From Deltaproteobacteria bacterium (GTDB taxonomy: Bacteria > UBA10199 > SPLOWO2-01-44-7), in the NCBI GenBank assembly GCA_016213065.1, contig JACRBV010000025.1, positions 1 to 32,280 of the forward strand: a stretch of DNA of 32,280 nt, read 5' to 3'. Positions 7,125 through 15,136 of this stretch are shown in pieces. The notes beneath the pieces are model-generated. The model did no database searches and had not been told where the DNA came from. It saw nothing but the letters and a program-made list of their open reading frames with translations. Position numbers and translations under genes: made by a program. Numbering within the stretch: position 1 is the first letter of the stretch; every line of letters begins with the position of its first letter.

Positions 7125-8072
7125 ATGGGAAGTTTCTTAAAACAATATCTCTGGGTGCTGGATCTGCTCACCATTTTTTTGTGCGCCTTTTTTGGCGCCA
7201 AGTTGACTAATGTTTATCTGGGACAGTGGTTTGGTGCCGATCAGGAAGGACTAAAACCTCCCGCTATTGAGGAAACAACAAATCTGTCAGTAGTCGCCCC
7301 CCCTTTTTCTGATTATAAAATAATTGCGGAGCGAAATATTTTTGATTCCACCGAACTTCCTCCCGAAGAACCTCCTCCAGACCTCAACGCTACCGCTGTT
7401 CCAACCGGCGAGGCTGTTAAAACGGGTTTGACGATCAAGGTGGTTGGAGTTTTGGTGGTGGGAGCGGGGATGGATGACCGCTCTTCGGCAACTATTGCCG
7501 GTGGGGAAGGGGGCCAGACCGATACTTATGCCGTAGGGAGTGAAAATGGTTTTGCTCCCAGCACCAAATTGACTAAAGTCAAACCGGACCGGATCGAATT
7601 TGTTCACAGTGGACGTCTGGAATATGCCTTGATTGAAGAAAATGGTGTCGAAAGCATTTTTGGCCCTCCCCCCTCTTTGACGGCCTCTTCCCCGACAGTA
7701 CCCCAAGCGTCGAAAGAACCTGTTCCCGCCGGGCAGGGGATTAAAAAATCAGGTGAAAATAAGTTTGTTATCGACCATAAGGAAGTTCAAAACGCTCTTT
7801 CGAATATGGAACAACTCTACACCGACATTCGAGCGGTACCAAACTTTGCTGGAGGAAAAGTTTTGGGTATGAAGATTTTATCGGTGAAGCAAGGTTCTAT
7901 TTTTGATAAGCTGGGCCTCCAGCGCGGAGATATTTTGGAGAGGATCAATAATCAGGAACTGGATGTGAAGAGGGGGTTTGAGATTTTCAACCAGTTGAAA
8001 GATGAAAAACGGCTCGTTTTGGATGTGGTGCGACAGGGAGCCAATCAAACAGTGGAATATGAAATTCGGTAG
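7125..8072 (+). CDS. gspC: Type II secretion system protein GspC
   Basis: The 315-residue protein has one N-terminal membrane helix (about residues 10-30) and a GspC homology region with the signature YKIIAERNIFDS (about 65-76). A Pro-rich linker follows. The C-terminal PDZ domain runs from about 240 to 310 (SIFDKLGLQRGDILERINNQ). GspC links the inner-membrane platform to the secretin and helps select substrates. It is the first gene of the gsp operon. The stop codon overlaps the proposed gspD start by 14 bases, so translation is probably coupled. No strong ribosome site is visible before the ATG, which follows directly on the repeat block. Confidence 0.9.
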   Translation: MGSFLKQYLWVLDLLTIFLCAFFGAKLTNVYLGQWFGADQEGLKPPAIEETTNLSVVAPPFSDYKIIAERNIFDSTELPPEEPPPDLNATAVPTGEAVKTGLTIKVVGVLVVGAGMDDRSSATIAGGEGGQTDTYAVGSENGFAPSTKLTKVKPDRIEFVHSGRLEYALIEENGVESIFGPPPSLTASSPTVPQASKEPVPAGQGIKKSGENKFVIDHKEVQNALSNMEQLYTDIRAVPNFAGGKVLGMKILSVKQGSIFDKLGLQRGDILERINNQELDVKRGFEIFNQLKDEKRLVLDVVRQGANQTVEYEIR

Positions 8073-10710
8073 AAAAGGACAATGGACCATGGACCATGGA
8101 CTAGAGACCTTTAGGGGGAGGGGGGTTTTTCTTTTATTGCTGGTCCTTGGTCTATGGTCCTTGGTCTATAGTCCTTCCTTCGCCCAACTTCCTGAAGGGT
8201 CGGCTACTTTGCCGGGTGCGGAGGAGGGAGCTCCACCGGGAGAAATGCCTTCATCACCTGATGTTCCGGAGAGTGCACCCCCGAATGGAGTACCGGAAAA
8301 ACCGGAGGAGGAAGCCGCTGTCAACCCCAGTGATGAAAAAGTTTATCTCAATGTGCAAGATCAAGACATCAAAGAAGTGATTAAACAAATCAGCAAAGCC
8401 ACGGGGCGTAATTTTATTATCGACAGCAAAGTCTCCGGCAAAGTGACCATCCTTTCCAATAAAATGATGACGAAAGAAGAAGCCTATCAGGCTTTTTTGT
8501 CCGCCTTGCAGGTCGCCGGTTTTACAACCGTTTCGGGGCCCGGAGGAATTTTGAAAATTATTCCCCTGAGAGACGCCAAAAATTTTCCGATTCCAACCCA
8601 CATTGACACGACACCTTATACCGACAGCTACATCACCCGTCTTATCAAGATGGAAAATATCAGCGCTAATGACATGGCCGAAGCGATCAAGGGTTTGATT
8701 TCAAAAGACGGAAATTTGTTTGCCTATCCCGAAACAAACACGCTGGTGCTGACGGATTCGGGCACCAATATCGACCGGTTGATGAAGATTATTAAGGAGC
8801 TGGATCAGGAAGGCCCGCAACAGGTTGTCGAAATTATTCCGCTACACTATGCCGGTGCCAAAGAAATGGCCGGTATTATTCTCAATTTATTTGAAGAACA
8901 AAAGAAGCAAGGGGGTGGTGGTGCCAGACCCGGCGGTGGGGGTGGTTCTCTGGAAGAGATTGCACAGGTTTCCAAAATTATTGCCGATGAAAGAACCAAT
9001 TCTCTTATCGTGTTGGCAAGCAAGCGGGCCATTGAGAAAGTCAGAGACATGATCAGCCGCCTTGATTCCAAATTGGAAGAAGGGGCAGAGGGGAAAATTC
9101 ATGTCTATTATTTGAAATATGCAAAAGCCAAAGATTTGGTCACGGTTCTGCAGGGGCTTGCGGGACAAGCGGCCAAGGCGCCGGGGGCCGGTGGAGCGGT
9201 AGCTCAGGGGGCGGTCATTGCTGATTTGGAAGAATTTAAAATCGGTTCCGATGATGCCACCAATTCTCTTCTGATTACTTCGAATCTGAAAACGTTCAAT
9301 ACATTGATCGACAAGGTAATCAGCAAACTCGATATCCCCAGAAAACAGGTTTATCTGGAAGCTATGGTCATTGAATTTTCCTTAACGACCGACAAAAGAG
9401 CGGGAGTTTCTTGGACCGCCGGTGTTGCAGGGGGATCGACCGTCGGATTTGGAGAGGCGTTTAACCAGTTGGCCGGTTTGATTGATCCTTTCAATCCGGC
9501 AAATAAAGCCTCCGCTCTCCTGAATGCCCCCGGTCTTTTAGGCGGGGTTTTGAGCACCAGAACGGTGGCCGTCGAAGTGATCGGTGCCGACGGAGCAAAA
9601 AAGACGGTTAATATGCCAGCCTTCTCCGCTTTTTTAAATGCCCTTTCCGTTTTTGGAAACACCAATGTGATTGCCAGCCCCAATCTGATGGCCTTGGATA
9701 ATGAAGAAGCAACGATCGAGATTATTCGGAAAGAACCGGAACCGGGAAGTAATATTCTTGGACCAAGTGGTCTTGTTTCACAGGGAAGTCCCGTACGTGT
9801 TGACGCGGGTTTAACCTTAAAGCTAACACCGCAAATTACCGAAAAAGGCTCAGTCCGAATGAAAATCGACCAGAAATATTCTTCTTTCACCACGGCCGCA
9901 AATCCCGGTTTGGGAACCCAAGCTATTGTGGAAAGAAAAGTAACCACTTCTGTTATCACGAATGATGCACAGACGGTGGTCATCGGCGGATTGATGGAAG
10001 ATGATGTGACAACAACACGGACCAAGCTTCCGGTTTTGGGTGACATCCCTCTTTTGGGATATTTATTTCAGAAAAAGGAGTCCAACTCACGGAAGAAGAA
10101 TCTTCTTTTGTTTGTAACTCCTTATGTGGTTCGCGATACCGATGACTTCAACCGGGTATTGGCCAAAAAACTGGGGCAACAGGAGGACTTCCTGAATACC
10201 ACTATGAAAAAGAAAGAAAAATCAACCGTGGATAAGTTAATCAAGACACACGATTTTGATCTGCTCGATATTTTGGCGAAGAAACCGGGCCCTGTCACAT
10301 CGGAACGAGCGGTTGTTCTTCCGGGCGGTGTTTATTCCACATCCAATAGCGCGCCGATTATTACGGCAAAACCGGAAGAGGAAAATCATGTAACCATTGT
10401 ATTGCCTCCCCTGCCTCCCCCCGCAGAATCCGTCGATCAGAAACAAAAATCTGTTATTCCAACAACTACAATTCAGACTCAAACTCAAACTCAAACTCAA
10501 ACTCAAACAACAACCCCGCCACCCGTGCAAATTATTCCCCCAAAAAAGAAACCCGCCAATCAGGTAAAAGCGGGGCCCGTCCCAGCAACAACAAAACCAA
10601 AAACCACTACGACAACGACCACCACCACAACAACAACCACCAAAACCCCCATAAAACGTCCCGCAGTAATTACCCTCCCCCCCGGCACCACCCCCGACAT
10701 TGGTGAGTAA
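8059..10710 (+). CDS. gspD: Type II secretion outer-membrane secretin GspD
   Basis: The 883-residue secretin starts with a signal peptide ending YSPSFA^Q. The N0 domain follows (VYLNVQDQDIKEVIKQISKA, about residues 92-165), then N1-N3 modules. The secretin channel domain peaks around residue 640 (IGGLMEDD, LPVLGDIPLLGYLF) and ends near residue 690 (VRDTDDF). It forms the outer-membrane pore. A long Pro/Thr-rich tail of about 190 residues follows, with TQTQTQ and poly-Thr runs, unusual for GspD. The start at ATG 8059 overlaps gspC. ATG 8089 (after AAAAGGAC) is an alternative. The signal peptide core LVLGLWSLVYSP is translated from heptamer repeats. Confidence 0.93.
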   Translation: MKFGRKGQWTMDHGLETFRGRGVFLLLLVLGLWSLVYSPSFAQLPEGSATLPGAEEGAPPGEMPSSPDVPESAPPNGVPEKPEEEAAVNPSDEKVYLNVQDQDIKEVIKQISKATGRNFIIDSKVSGKVTILSNKMMTKEEAYQAFLSALQVAGFTTVSGPGGILKIIPLRDAKNFPIPTHIDTTPYTDSYITRLIKMENISANDMAEAIKGLISKDGNLFAYPETNTLVLTDSGTNIDRLMKIIKELDQEGPQQVVEIIPLHYAGAKEMAGIILNLFEEQKKQGGGGARPGGGGGSLEEIAQVSKIIADERTNSLIVLASKRAIEKVRDMISRLDSKLEEGAEGKIHVYYLKYAKAKDLVTVLQGLAGQAAKAPGAGGAVAQGAVIADLEEFKIGSDDATNSLLITSNLKTFNTLIDKVISKLDIPRKQVYLEAMVIEFSLTTDKRAGVSWTAGVAGGSTVGFGEAFNQLAGLIDPFNPANKASALLNAPGLLGGVLSTRTVAVEVIGADGAKKTVNMPAFSAFLNALSVFGNTNVIASPNLMALDNEEATIEIIRKEPEPGSNILGPSGLVSQGSPVRVDAGLTLKLTPQITEKGSVRMKIDQKYSSFTTAANPGLGTQAIVERKVTTSVITNDAQTVVIGGLMEDDVTTTRTKLPVLGDIPLLGYLFQKKESNSRKKNLLLFVTPYVVRDTDDFNRVLAKKLGQQEDFLNTTMKKKEKSTVDKLIKTHDFDLLDILAKKPGPVTSERAVVLPGGVYSTSNSAPIITAKPEEENHVTIVLPPLPPPAESVDQKQKSVIPTTTIQTQTQTQTQTQTTTPPPVQIIPPKKKPANQVKAGPVPATTKPKTTTTTTTTTTTTTKTPIKRPAVITLPPGTTPDIGE
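8077..8174. repeat. Family-1 heptamer array, inverted pair, inside the gspD signal sequence
   Basis: Direct units GGACAAT, GGACCAT, GGACCAT, GGACTAG (8077-8104) and inverted units beginning GGTCCTTGGTCTATGGTCC (8142-8174) flank a G-rich linker. The whole array lies inside the gspD reading frame and encodes most of the signal peptide. Confidence 0.9.
10477..10506. repeat. Hexamer tandem repeat (ACTCAA)5 in the gspD tail
   Basis: Five exact copies of ACTCAA encode alternating Thr-Gln in the C-terminal extension of GspD. About 100 bp further on, ACN codons encode a poly-Thr run. Hexamer slippage would keep frame and only change tail length. Confidence 0.9.
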
Positions 10711-10718
10711 TTTAACCA

Positions 10719-10751
10719 AGTTACATATAGTACCTGGTACCATATGTAACT
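10719..10751. repeat. Near-perfect 33-bp palindrome between gspD and gspE
   Basis: AGTTACATATAGTACC and GGTACCATATGTAACT are reverse complements with one mismatch and a single central T. No T-run follows, so it does not look like an intrinsic terminator. It may be an operator or an RNA-processing hairpin that separates gspCD from gspE. Confidence 0.8.
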
Positions 10752-10772
10752 CCCGATATTAATAATGCTTTA

Positions 10773-10801
10773 TGGACCAACAGGGTGTTGAATGATATAA
10801 T
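10773..10801 (+). promoter_or_regulatory. Candidate sigma-70 promoter upstream of gspE
   Basis: TGGACC (10773-10778) and a perfect TATAAT (10796-10801) are 17 bp apart, 45 bp before the gspE start. The -35 matches consensus at 4 of 6 positions and overlaps a lone heptamer-like TGGACCAA. It could allow gspE onward to be transcribed separately from gspCD. Confidence 0.5.
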
Positions 10802-10846
10802 CTTTGCTGTAGTAAATCTTAGGGAAATCAATAATATAGGGGATAT

Positions 10847-12547
10847 ATGGAAGAAAGAAGTTTAGGGGCGATCCTTTTGGAGACGAGTTCATTGACGGAA
10901 GATCAGCTCCAACAAGGGTTAGCCGTTCAACGTGAAAAGGGGATTAAGCTGGGGGAAGCCCTCGTTCAGCTTAAATTTTTGCGCACGGAAGATATTCTCA
11001 AGGCTCTCTCTATTCAATTGGGTTTTCCCTATGAAAGCCGTATCGAAGTCGAATCAATTGATCCGGCGCTGGTGGAGCACCTACCCATTAACTATGCGAA
11101 AGATAATGAGGTTTTGCCGTTAAAGAAAGAAGATGGGTCTATCATTATAGCGATGGCCGATCCCAGCAATTTTAATGCTCTGGATGACCTGCGCCTCCTT
11201 TTTAATTCCGATGTCAAACCCGTCATTGCCGGTTCTTATGAAATCGTGAACGCGATTAACGCGGTCTACAACCGGACGACCGACAAGAGTGAACAGGTGA
11301 TGAGTGAGTTGGATGAACAGATGGAAGAAATTGCGGAAGATTTCAACGAACCCGTCGATTTGCTCGACACCTCCGATGAAGCCCCAATTATTCGCCTCGT
11401 CAACTCTTTGATGTTTCGCGCTGTCAAACAGAAGGCCAGTGATATTCACATCGAACCTTTTGAAAAGGACCTTGCGGTTCGCTTCCGAATTGACGGTGTG
11501 CTCTACGATGTCATGCACCCACCCAAAAGGGCGCAGAACTCGATCATCTCTCGCGTAAAAATTATGGCGGGCTTGAACATTGCCGAAAAGAGAATTCCTC
11601 AAGATGGACGCATTCGAATCAAAATCGCCGGAAAAGATATCGATATTCGTGTGTCGACGATTCCAACCGCTTTTGGCGAAAGTGTTGTCATGCGTCTTTT
11701 GGATAAGACATCGGTGCTCATTGATGTTGAGACGCTGGGATTCATCGGGAAAAATCTGGAATATATACGGAGTGTCATCAACAAAGATCACGGAATTATT
11801 TTGGTGACGGGACCGACCGGTTCCGGAAAAACCACAACGCTTTATTCGTGTCTCTCTAAAATCAATTCTACGGAATTGAAAATCATTACGGTTGAAGACC
11901 CTGTTGAATACCAATTGCCCGGCATCAACCAAATGCAGGTTAATCCCAAAATTGATCTGACATTTGCGACGGGACTTCGTGCCTTTTTGCGCCAAGACCC
12001 CGATGTGATTATGGTGGGAGAAATTCGTGACCGGGAAACTGCGGAAATTGCGATTCAAGCGTCCTTAACCGGTCACTTGGTTTTGTCCACCATCCATACA
12101 AACGATGCGGCCGCAACGGTAACCCGTTTGATTGATATGGGCGTGGAACCCTTTTTGGTTTCGTCCTCCGTCATTTGTATTATTGCACAACGACTGATTC
12201 GAAGTGTTTGCAAAGATTGTGCGAGAAAATACACCCCTGAAGAAGTGGAATTAAAAAAAATTGGTTTGACACTGGAAGATCTTAAAGGCCGTCAATTCTA
12301 CCGACCGGTTGGTTGTCCCAATTGTCTTGAAACCGGATATTCCGGACGTACTGGCATTCACGAAGTCATGATGATTGATGACGCCATTCGTGCAGAAATT
12401 GTGAAAGGGTCCGACGCTTCCTCCATCAAAAAAGTGGCTCAGGCACAGGGAATGAAAACAATCAGAGAAGATGCCGCGCAAAAAGTGTTGATGGGTTGGA
12501 CAACCGTCGAAGAAATCATGCGCGCAACACAAGAAGATGCGGATTAA
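10847..12547 (+). CDS. gspE: Type II secretion system ATPase GspE
   Basis: The 566-residue cytoplasmic ATPase powers pseudopilus assembly. The N-terminal MshEN-type domain (about residues 1-150) binds the platform. Walker A is GPTGSGKTT with Lys328. The Asp and His boxes follow (EDPVEYQLPGINQMQVN, STIHTNDAA), with Walker B at DPDVIMVGEIRDRETAEIA. A tetra-cysteine zinc module is present (Cys455, Cys458, Cys490, Cys493 in CKDC and CPNC), as typical of GspE. AGGGG lies about 6 bases upstream of the ATG. Length is normal for the family. A gspF partner follows after an AT-rich heptamer spacer. Confidence 0.95.
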   Translation: MEERSLGAILLETSSLTEDQLQQGLAVQREKGIKLGEALVQLKFLRTEDILKALSIQLGFPYESRIEVESIDPALVEHLPINYAKDNEVLPLKKEDGSIIIAMADPSNFNALDDLRLLFNSDVKPVIAGSYEIVNAINAVYNRTTDKSEQVMSELDEQMEEIAEDFNEPVDLLDTSDEAPIIRLVNSLMFRAVKQKASDIHIEPFEKDLAVRFRIDGVLYDVMHPPKRAQNSIISRVKIMAGLNIAEKRIPQDGRIRIKIAGKDIDIRVSTIPTAFGESVVMRLLDKTSVLIDVETLGFIGKNLEYIRSVINKDHGIILVTGPTGSGKTTTLYSCLSKINSTELKIITVEDPVEYQLPGINQMQVNPKIDLTFATGLRAFLRQDPDVIMVGEIRDRETAEIAIQASLTGHLVLSTIHTNDAAATVTRLIDMGVEPFLVSSSVICIIAQRLIRSVCKDCARKYTPEEVELKKIGLTLEDLKGRQFYRPVGCPNCLETGYSGRTGIHEVMMIDDAIRAEIVKGSDASSIKKVAQAQGMKTIREDAAQKVLMGWTTVEEIMRATQEDAD

Positions 12548-12550
12548 CAA

Positions 12551-12637
12551 AATGCAAAAATCAAAAATAAAAAATCAAAAATGAAAAACACATATTAAAA
12601 ATTTAAAAATTTTTAATTTTTGCTTTTTAATTTTTAC
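12551..12637. repeat. Family-3 AT-rich heptamer array, inverted pair (gspE-gspF junction)
   Basis: Units related to CAAAAAT (CAAAAAT, AAAAAAT, CAAAAAT, GAAAAAC) are followed by a self-complementary AAAATTTAAAAATTTT centre and inverted TTTTTGC/TTTTTAC units. It fills the gspE-gspF spacer and ends a few bases before the gspF ATG. It has the same direct-then-inverted layout as the GC-richer family 1. Confidence 0.75.
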
Positions 12638-12641
12638 TCTT

Positions 12642-13877
12642 ATGCCCGTTTTTGAATACACAGGGATTAATCAACAACGTAAGAAAGCTTCCGGTATCAT
12701 TGAGGCCGAGAGTGACAAAGCGGCCCGGATGAAGCTTAGAAAAATGGGAATTTTTCCGCAGATTTTGACTCTTGAAGGTGGGGCCAAGAAAAAATTCTCT
12801 CTAAATACCAACGTTGATTTCAGTAAATGGGGAAATCGAATCAAAGTTCAGGATATTGCTAGCATGACAAGACAGATGGCAACCCTTGTCAATGCGGGAA
12901 TTCCGCTGGTGGATTCTTTGACAGCTCTTGTCGAGCAGGTTGAAAACCCAAAACTCAGAAAAGTTCTGACTCAGATCAAAGAAAAAGTGACGGAAGGTCA
13001 AAAACTTTCCGACGCGATGCGTGCCCATCCCAAAATTTTTACCGATCTCTATGTTAACATGGTGAACGCCGGTGAAAACAGCGGCGCGCTGGATGTTGTG
13101 TTGATCAGGCTCGCCGATTTTACGGAAGGTCAGGCACGCCTCAAAAGCAAAGTAATCGGAGCGATGATTTATCCCGCCATCATGTCGATTGTCGGTGTTG
13201 CTTTGATGATTATGCTCGTTGTGTTTGTGGTTCCTCAAATCACGCAGATTTTTTTGGATGTCAAAGCAACCCTTCCCCTGCCGACGCGTATTTTGATGTT
13301 TGTCAGCAATGCGCTGACCACGGGCTGGATTGTGTTTTTGCTTTTACTCCTGTTTGGCTTGAGTGGGTTCCTGTTAAAAAAATGGTTCAAGACTCCAAAG
13401 GGACGGGAATTTTTGGATAAATGGATGCTAAAGTTGCCGTTGTTTGGAAAATTAAACCGGATGATTGCTATTTCCCGTTTTGCGAGAACGCTCTCGACTC
13501 TCTTAAATAGCGGCGTTCCTCTTTTAAATGCCCTCGACATTGTGAGTCATATTGTGACGAACACAGTTATACGCCGCGCTATTGAAGAAACAAAGAAAAG
13601 CGTACAAGAAGGAGCTTCCGTTTCAGATCCTTTAAAAAGAAGCGGACAATTTCCTCCGATTGTAACGCACATGATTGCCATCGGAGAAAAAACGGGGGAT
13701 ATGGAAAAAATGTTGGAGCGCGTCGCGGAAGCTTACGACACGCAGGTGGACAACACTGTTTCCACTTTGACAACACTTTTGGAGCCGATCATGATTTTAG
13801 TTATGGCAGGGGTGGTCTCTTTTATAGTAATGTCCATCCTGTTGCCAATTTTACAATTGAACCAACTAGGAGGATAA
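12642..13877 (+). CDS. gspF: Type II secretion inner-membrane platform protein GspF
   Basis: The 411-residue protein starts with the typical MPVFEYTGINQQRKKASGII and contains two T2SSF domains (about residues 75-195 and 280-400). Three hydrophobic membrane segments are seen, near residues 178-200, 220-245 and 380-403. Family motifs include LVNAGIPLVDSL and the repeated LNSGVPLLNALD. GspF anchors GspE and GspL at the membrane. Length and ending (LLPILQLNQLGG) are normal. There is no clear Shine-Dalgarno: the ATG follows an AT-rich repeat, so translation initiation may depend on the unstructured or folded state of that spacer. Confidence 0.94.
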   Translation: MPVFEYTGINQQRKKASGIIEAESDKAARMKLRKMGIFPQILTLEGGAKKKFSLNTNVDFSKWGNRIKVQDIASMTRQMATLVNAGIPLVDSLTALVEQVENPKLRKVLTQIKEKVTEGQKLSDAMRAHPKIFTDLYVNMVNAGENSGALDVVLIRLADFTEGQARLKSKVIGAMIYPAIMSIVGVALMIMLVVFVVPQITQIFLDVKATLPLPTRILMFVSNALTTGWIVFLLLLLFGLSGFLLKKWFKTPKGREFLDKWMLKLPLFGKLNRMIAISRFARTLSTLLNSGVPLLNALDIVSHIVTNTVIRRAIEETKKSVQEGASVSDPLKRSGQFPPIVTHMIAIGEKTGDMEKMLERVAEAYDTQVDNTVSTLTTLLEPIMILVMAGVVSFIVMSILLPILQLNQLGG

Positions 13878-13878
13878 A

Positions 13879-13980
13879 AAGATCAAAAATAAAAAAGCAA
13901 AAAGCAAAAATAAAAAATATAAATAAAAAAATAAGGATTTTTGGTTTTTAATATGTGTTTTTGATTTTTTATTTTTAATT
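13879..13980. repeat. Family-3 AT-rich heptamer array, inverted pair (gspF-gspG junction)
   Basis: Direct units such as TCAAAAA, TAAAAAA, GCAAAAA and GCAAAAA are followed by inverted T-rich units (ATTTTTG, GTTTTTA, GTTTTTG). The layout matches the gspE-gspF and gspM-gspN spacers. Confidence 0.7.
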
Positions 13981-13981
13981 T

Positions 13982-13999
13982 AAAAAAAAAGGGGGGGGG
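13982..13999 (+). promoter_or_regulatory. A9-G9 homopolymer run at the gspG ribosome binding site
   Basis: Nine A then nine G, followed by AGAT and the gspG ATG at 14004. The G-run with GGAGAT forms the Shine-Dalgarno. Homopolymers of this length are prone to slippage, which would change spacing and strength of the gspG ribosome site. Confidence 0.65.
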
Positions 14000-14003
14000 A
14001 GAT

Positions 14004-14429
14004 ATGAAGAGATTACTTGGAGCCAATAGAGGTATGACACTCATTGAAATCATGGTGGTCATTACCATTTTGGGATTGATCGCCGCCATGGTGACCGTCA
14101 ACGTGATGGGGCGTTTGGAAAAAGCAAAGGCGGATACCGCCAGAACACAGATCAAATCGATCGAACAAGCTATGGAACAATATCGTTTGGACAGTGGCAA
14201 TTATCCTACCACAGAACAGGGACTCAAAGCCCTTGTCGAAGCTCCCGCGGATTCAAAACGTTTTCAACCGGGTGGTTATCTGAAGGGGGGCAAGGTTCCT
14301 CTTGACCCTTGGAGACATGATTTTTCCTACGTCAGCCCGGGCACCCAGGGACATCCGTATGAAATCACCTCAAGCGGTCCCGATGGCCAAGAGGGAACGG
14401 ATGATGACATCAAGAGCTCGGAAGAGTAG
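14004..14429 (+). CDS. gspG: Type II secretion major pseudopilin GspG
   Basis: The 141-residue protein begins with a short prepilin leader MKRLLGANRG, then MTLIEIMVV with Glu at +5, cut by prepilin peptidase after Gly10. The mature part has the N-terminal helix, then the C-terminal GspG signature: NYPTTEQGLKALV, PLDPWRHDFSY, and the calcium-binding SGPDGQEGTDDDI loop. It is the main subunit of the pseudopilus. Unlike GspH-K, its leader is short and free of heptamer repeats. The ATG is set by the G-rich ribosome site. Confidence 0.96.
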   Translation: MKRLLGANRGMTLIEIMVVITILGLIAAMVTVNVMGRLEKAKADTARTQIKSIEQAMEQYRLDSGNYPTTEQGLKALVEAPADSKRFQPGGYLKGGKVPLDPWRHDFSYVSPGTQGHPYEITSSGPDGQEGTDDDIKSSEE

Positions 14430-14430
14430 G

Positions 14431-14539
14431 GGACGGACCATGGACAATGGACTATGGACCAAAAACAAAAAAAAAGAGTGTAGTTAGTCCATGGTCCATA
14501 GTCCATGGTCCACGGTCCATGGACTATGGTCCACGGTCT
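14431..14539. repeat. Family-1 heptamer array, inverted pair, spanning gspH leader
   Basis: Direct units GGACCAT, GGACAAT, GGACTAT, GGACCAA (14435-14462) are followed by an A-rich linker (CCAAAAACAAAAAAAA, then GAGTGTAGTTAG) and inverted units from GTCCATGGTCCATAGTCC (14487-14539). The orientation flips once more near 14517. The linker is nearly identical to that in the gspH-gspI array, so the array and linker appear to be one copied unit. Confidence 0.92.
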
Positions 14540-15136
14540 TCTTCTGGATTTACCCTCATTGAACTGATGGTAACTCTTGTGATCGTGGGGCTTATTATGG
14601 GCCTTGCGATAGGGCAAGTGGGTAAAACACTTGCTTGGGATTTTAAATCAACCACGCGGCGACTGTCTTCCACCATCCGTTATCTTTATAACAAATCTGC
14701 CACCGAAGGGGTGACTCTGCGACTTGTTTTTGATCTCGATGAACCAAGTTTCTGGGTGGAAGGAACTTCTGACAGTTTTACATTAACGAGAGAAGAGGAA
14801 GAGGCATTTCAGAAAAAGAAGACAGAAGACAGAGGACAGAAAACAGAAGAAACAGAGAAAAAAGAAACCACATTTAGCCCTCAGGAATCTTCGTTAACAA
14901 AACCCTACAATCTTCCCAAAGGAGTTTATTTTAAAGATATTTATGCTGAGCACCAAATTGCTCCTGTTGATTCGGGCAAAGCGTATATTTATTTTTTCCC
15001 TCAAGGGTATGTAGAGCGTTCCGTGATTAACTTGCGAGATAAAGATGATGAAGTTCATTATGGATTAAAGGTAAATCCAATTTCGGGGGTAAGCAAAATC
15101 GAGGCAGATTATATTCAGGCGGAGGTGGAAAGATGA
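14447..15136 (+). CDS. gspH: Type II secretion minor pseudopilin GspH
   Basis: The pseudopilin has SSSG^FTLIELMVTLVIVGLI, with Glu at +5 and a hydrophobic helix. From ATG 14447 the leader is 34 residues, translated from heptamer repeats (SPWSIVHGPRSMDYGP). From ATG 14519 it would be 10 residues, closer to a usual leader, but no ribosome site precedes that ATG. The mature part has a GspH-like beta region and an unusual charged linker KKTEDRGQKTEETEKKE made by a second heptamer family (14817-14851). The stop overlaps the gspI start. Length, 229 residues, is somewhat long for GspH. Sequence identity beyond the helix is weak, so H is assigned largely by order. Confidence 0.8.
   Translation: MDYGPKTKKKSVVSPWSIVHGPRSMDYGPRSSSGFTLIELMVTLVIVGLIMGLAIGQVGKTLAWDFKSTTRRLSSTIRYLYNKSATEGVTLRLVFDLDEPSFWVEGTSDSFTLTREEEEAFQKKKTEDRGQKTEETEKKETTFSPQESSLTKPYNLPKGVYFKDIYAEHQIAPVDSGKAYIYFFPQGYVERSVINLRDKDDEVHYGLKVNPISGVSKIEADYIQAEVER
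14817..14851. repeat. Family-2 heptamer array inside gspH (5 units)
   Basis: AGAAGAC, AGAAGAC, AGAGGAC, AGAAAAC, AGAAGAA in tandem, in frame within gspH, encode a Lys/Glu/Thr-rich linker in the mature pseudopilin. The unit type matches the array between gspI and gspJ. There is no inverted arm. Confidence 0.85.

Noticed and set aside
9351-10046. 231-residue open frame antisense to gspD
   Set aside because: It is a mirror of a Val/Thr-rich secretin segment; no start signals and gspD is certain.
11120-12058. 312-residue open frame antisense to gspE
   Set aside because: It is a codon-usage shadow of gspE, rich in His/Asn/Phe with no recognised domain.
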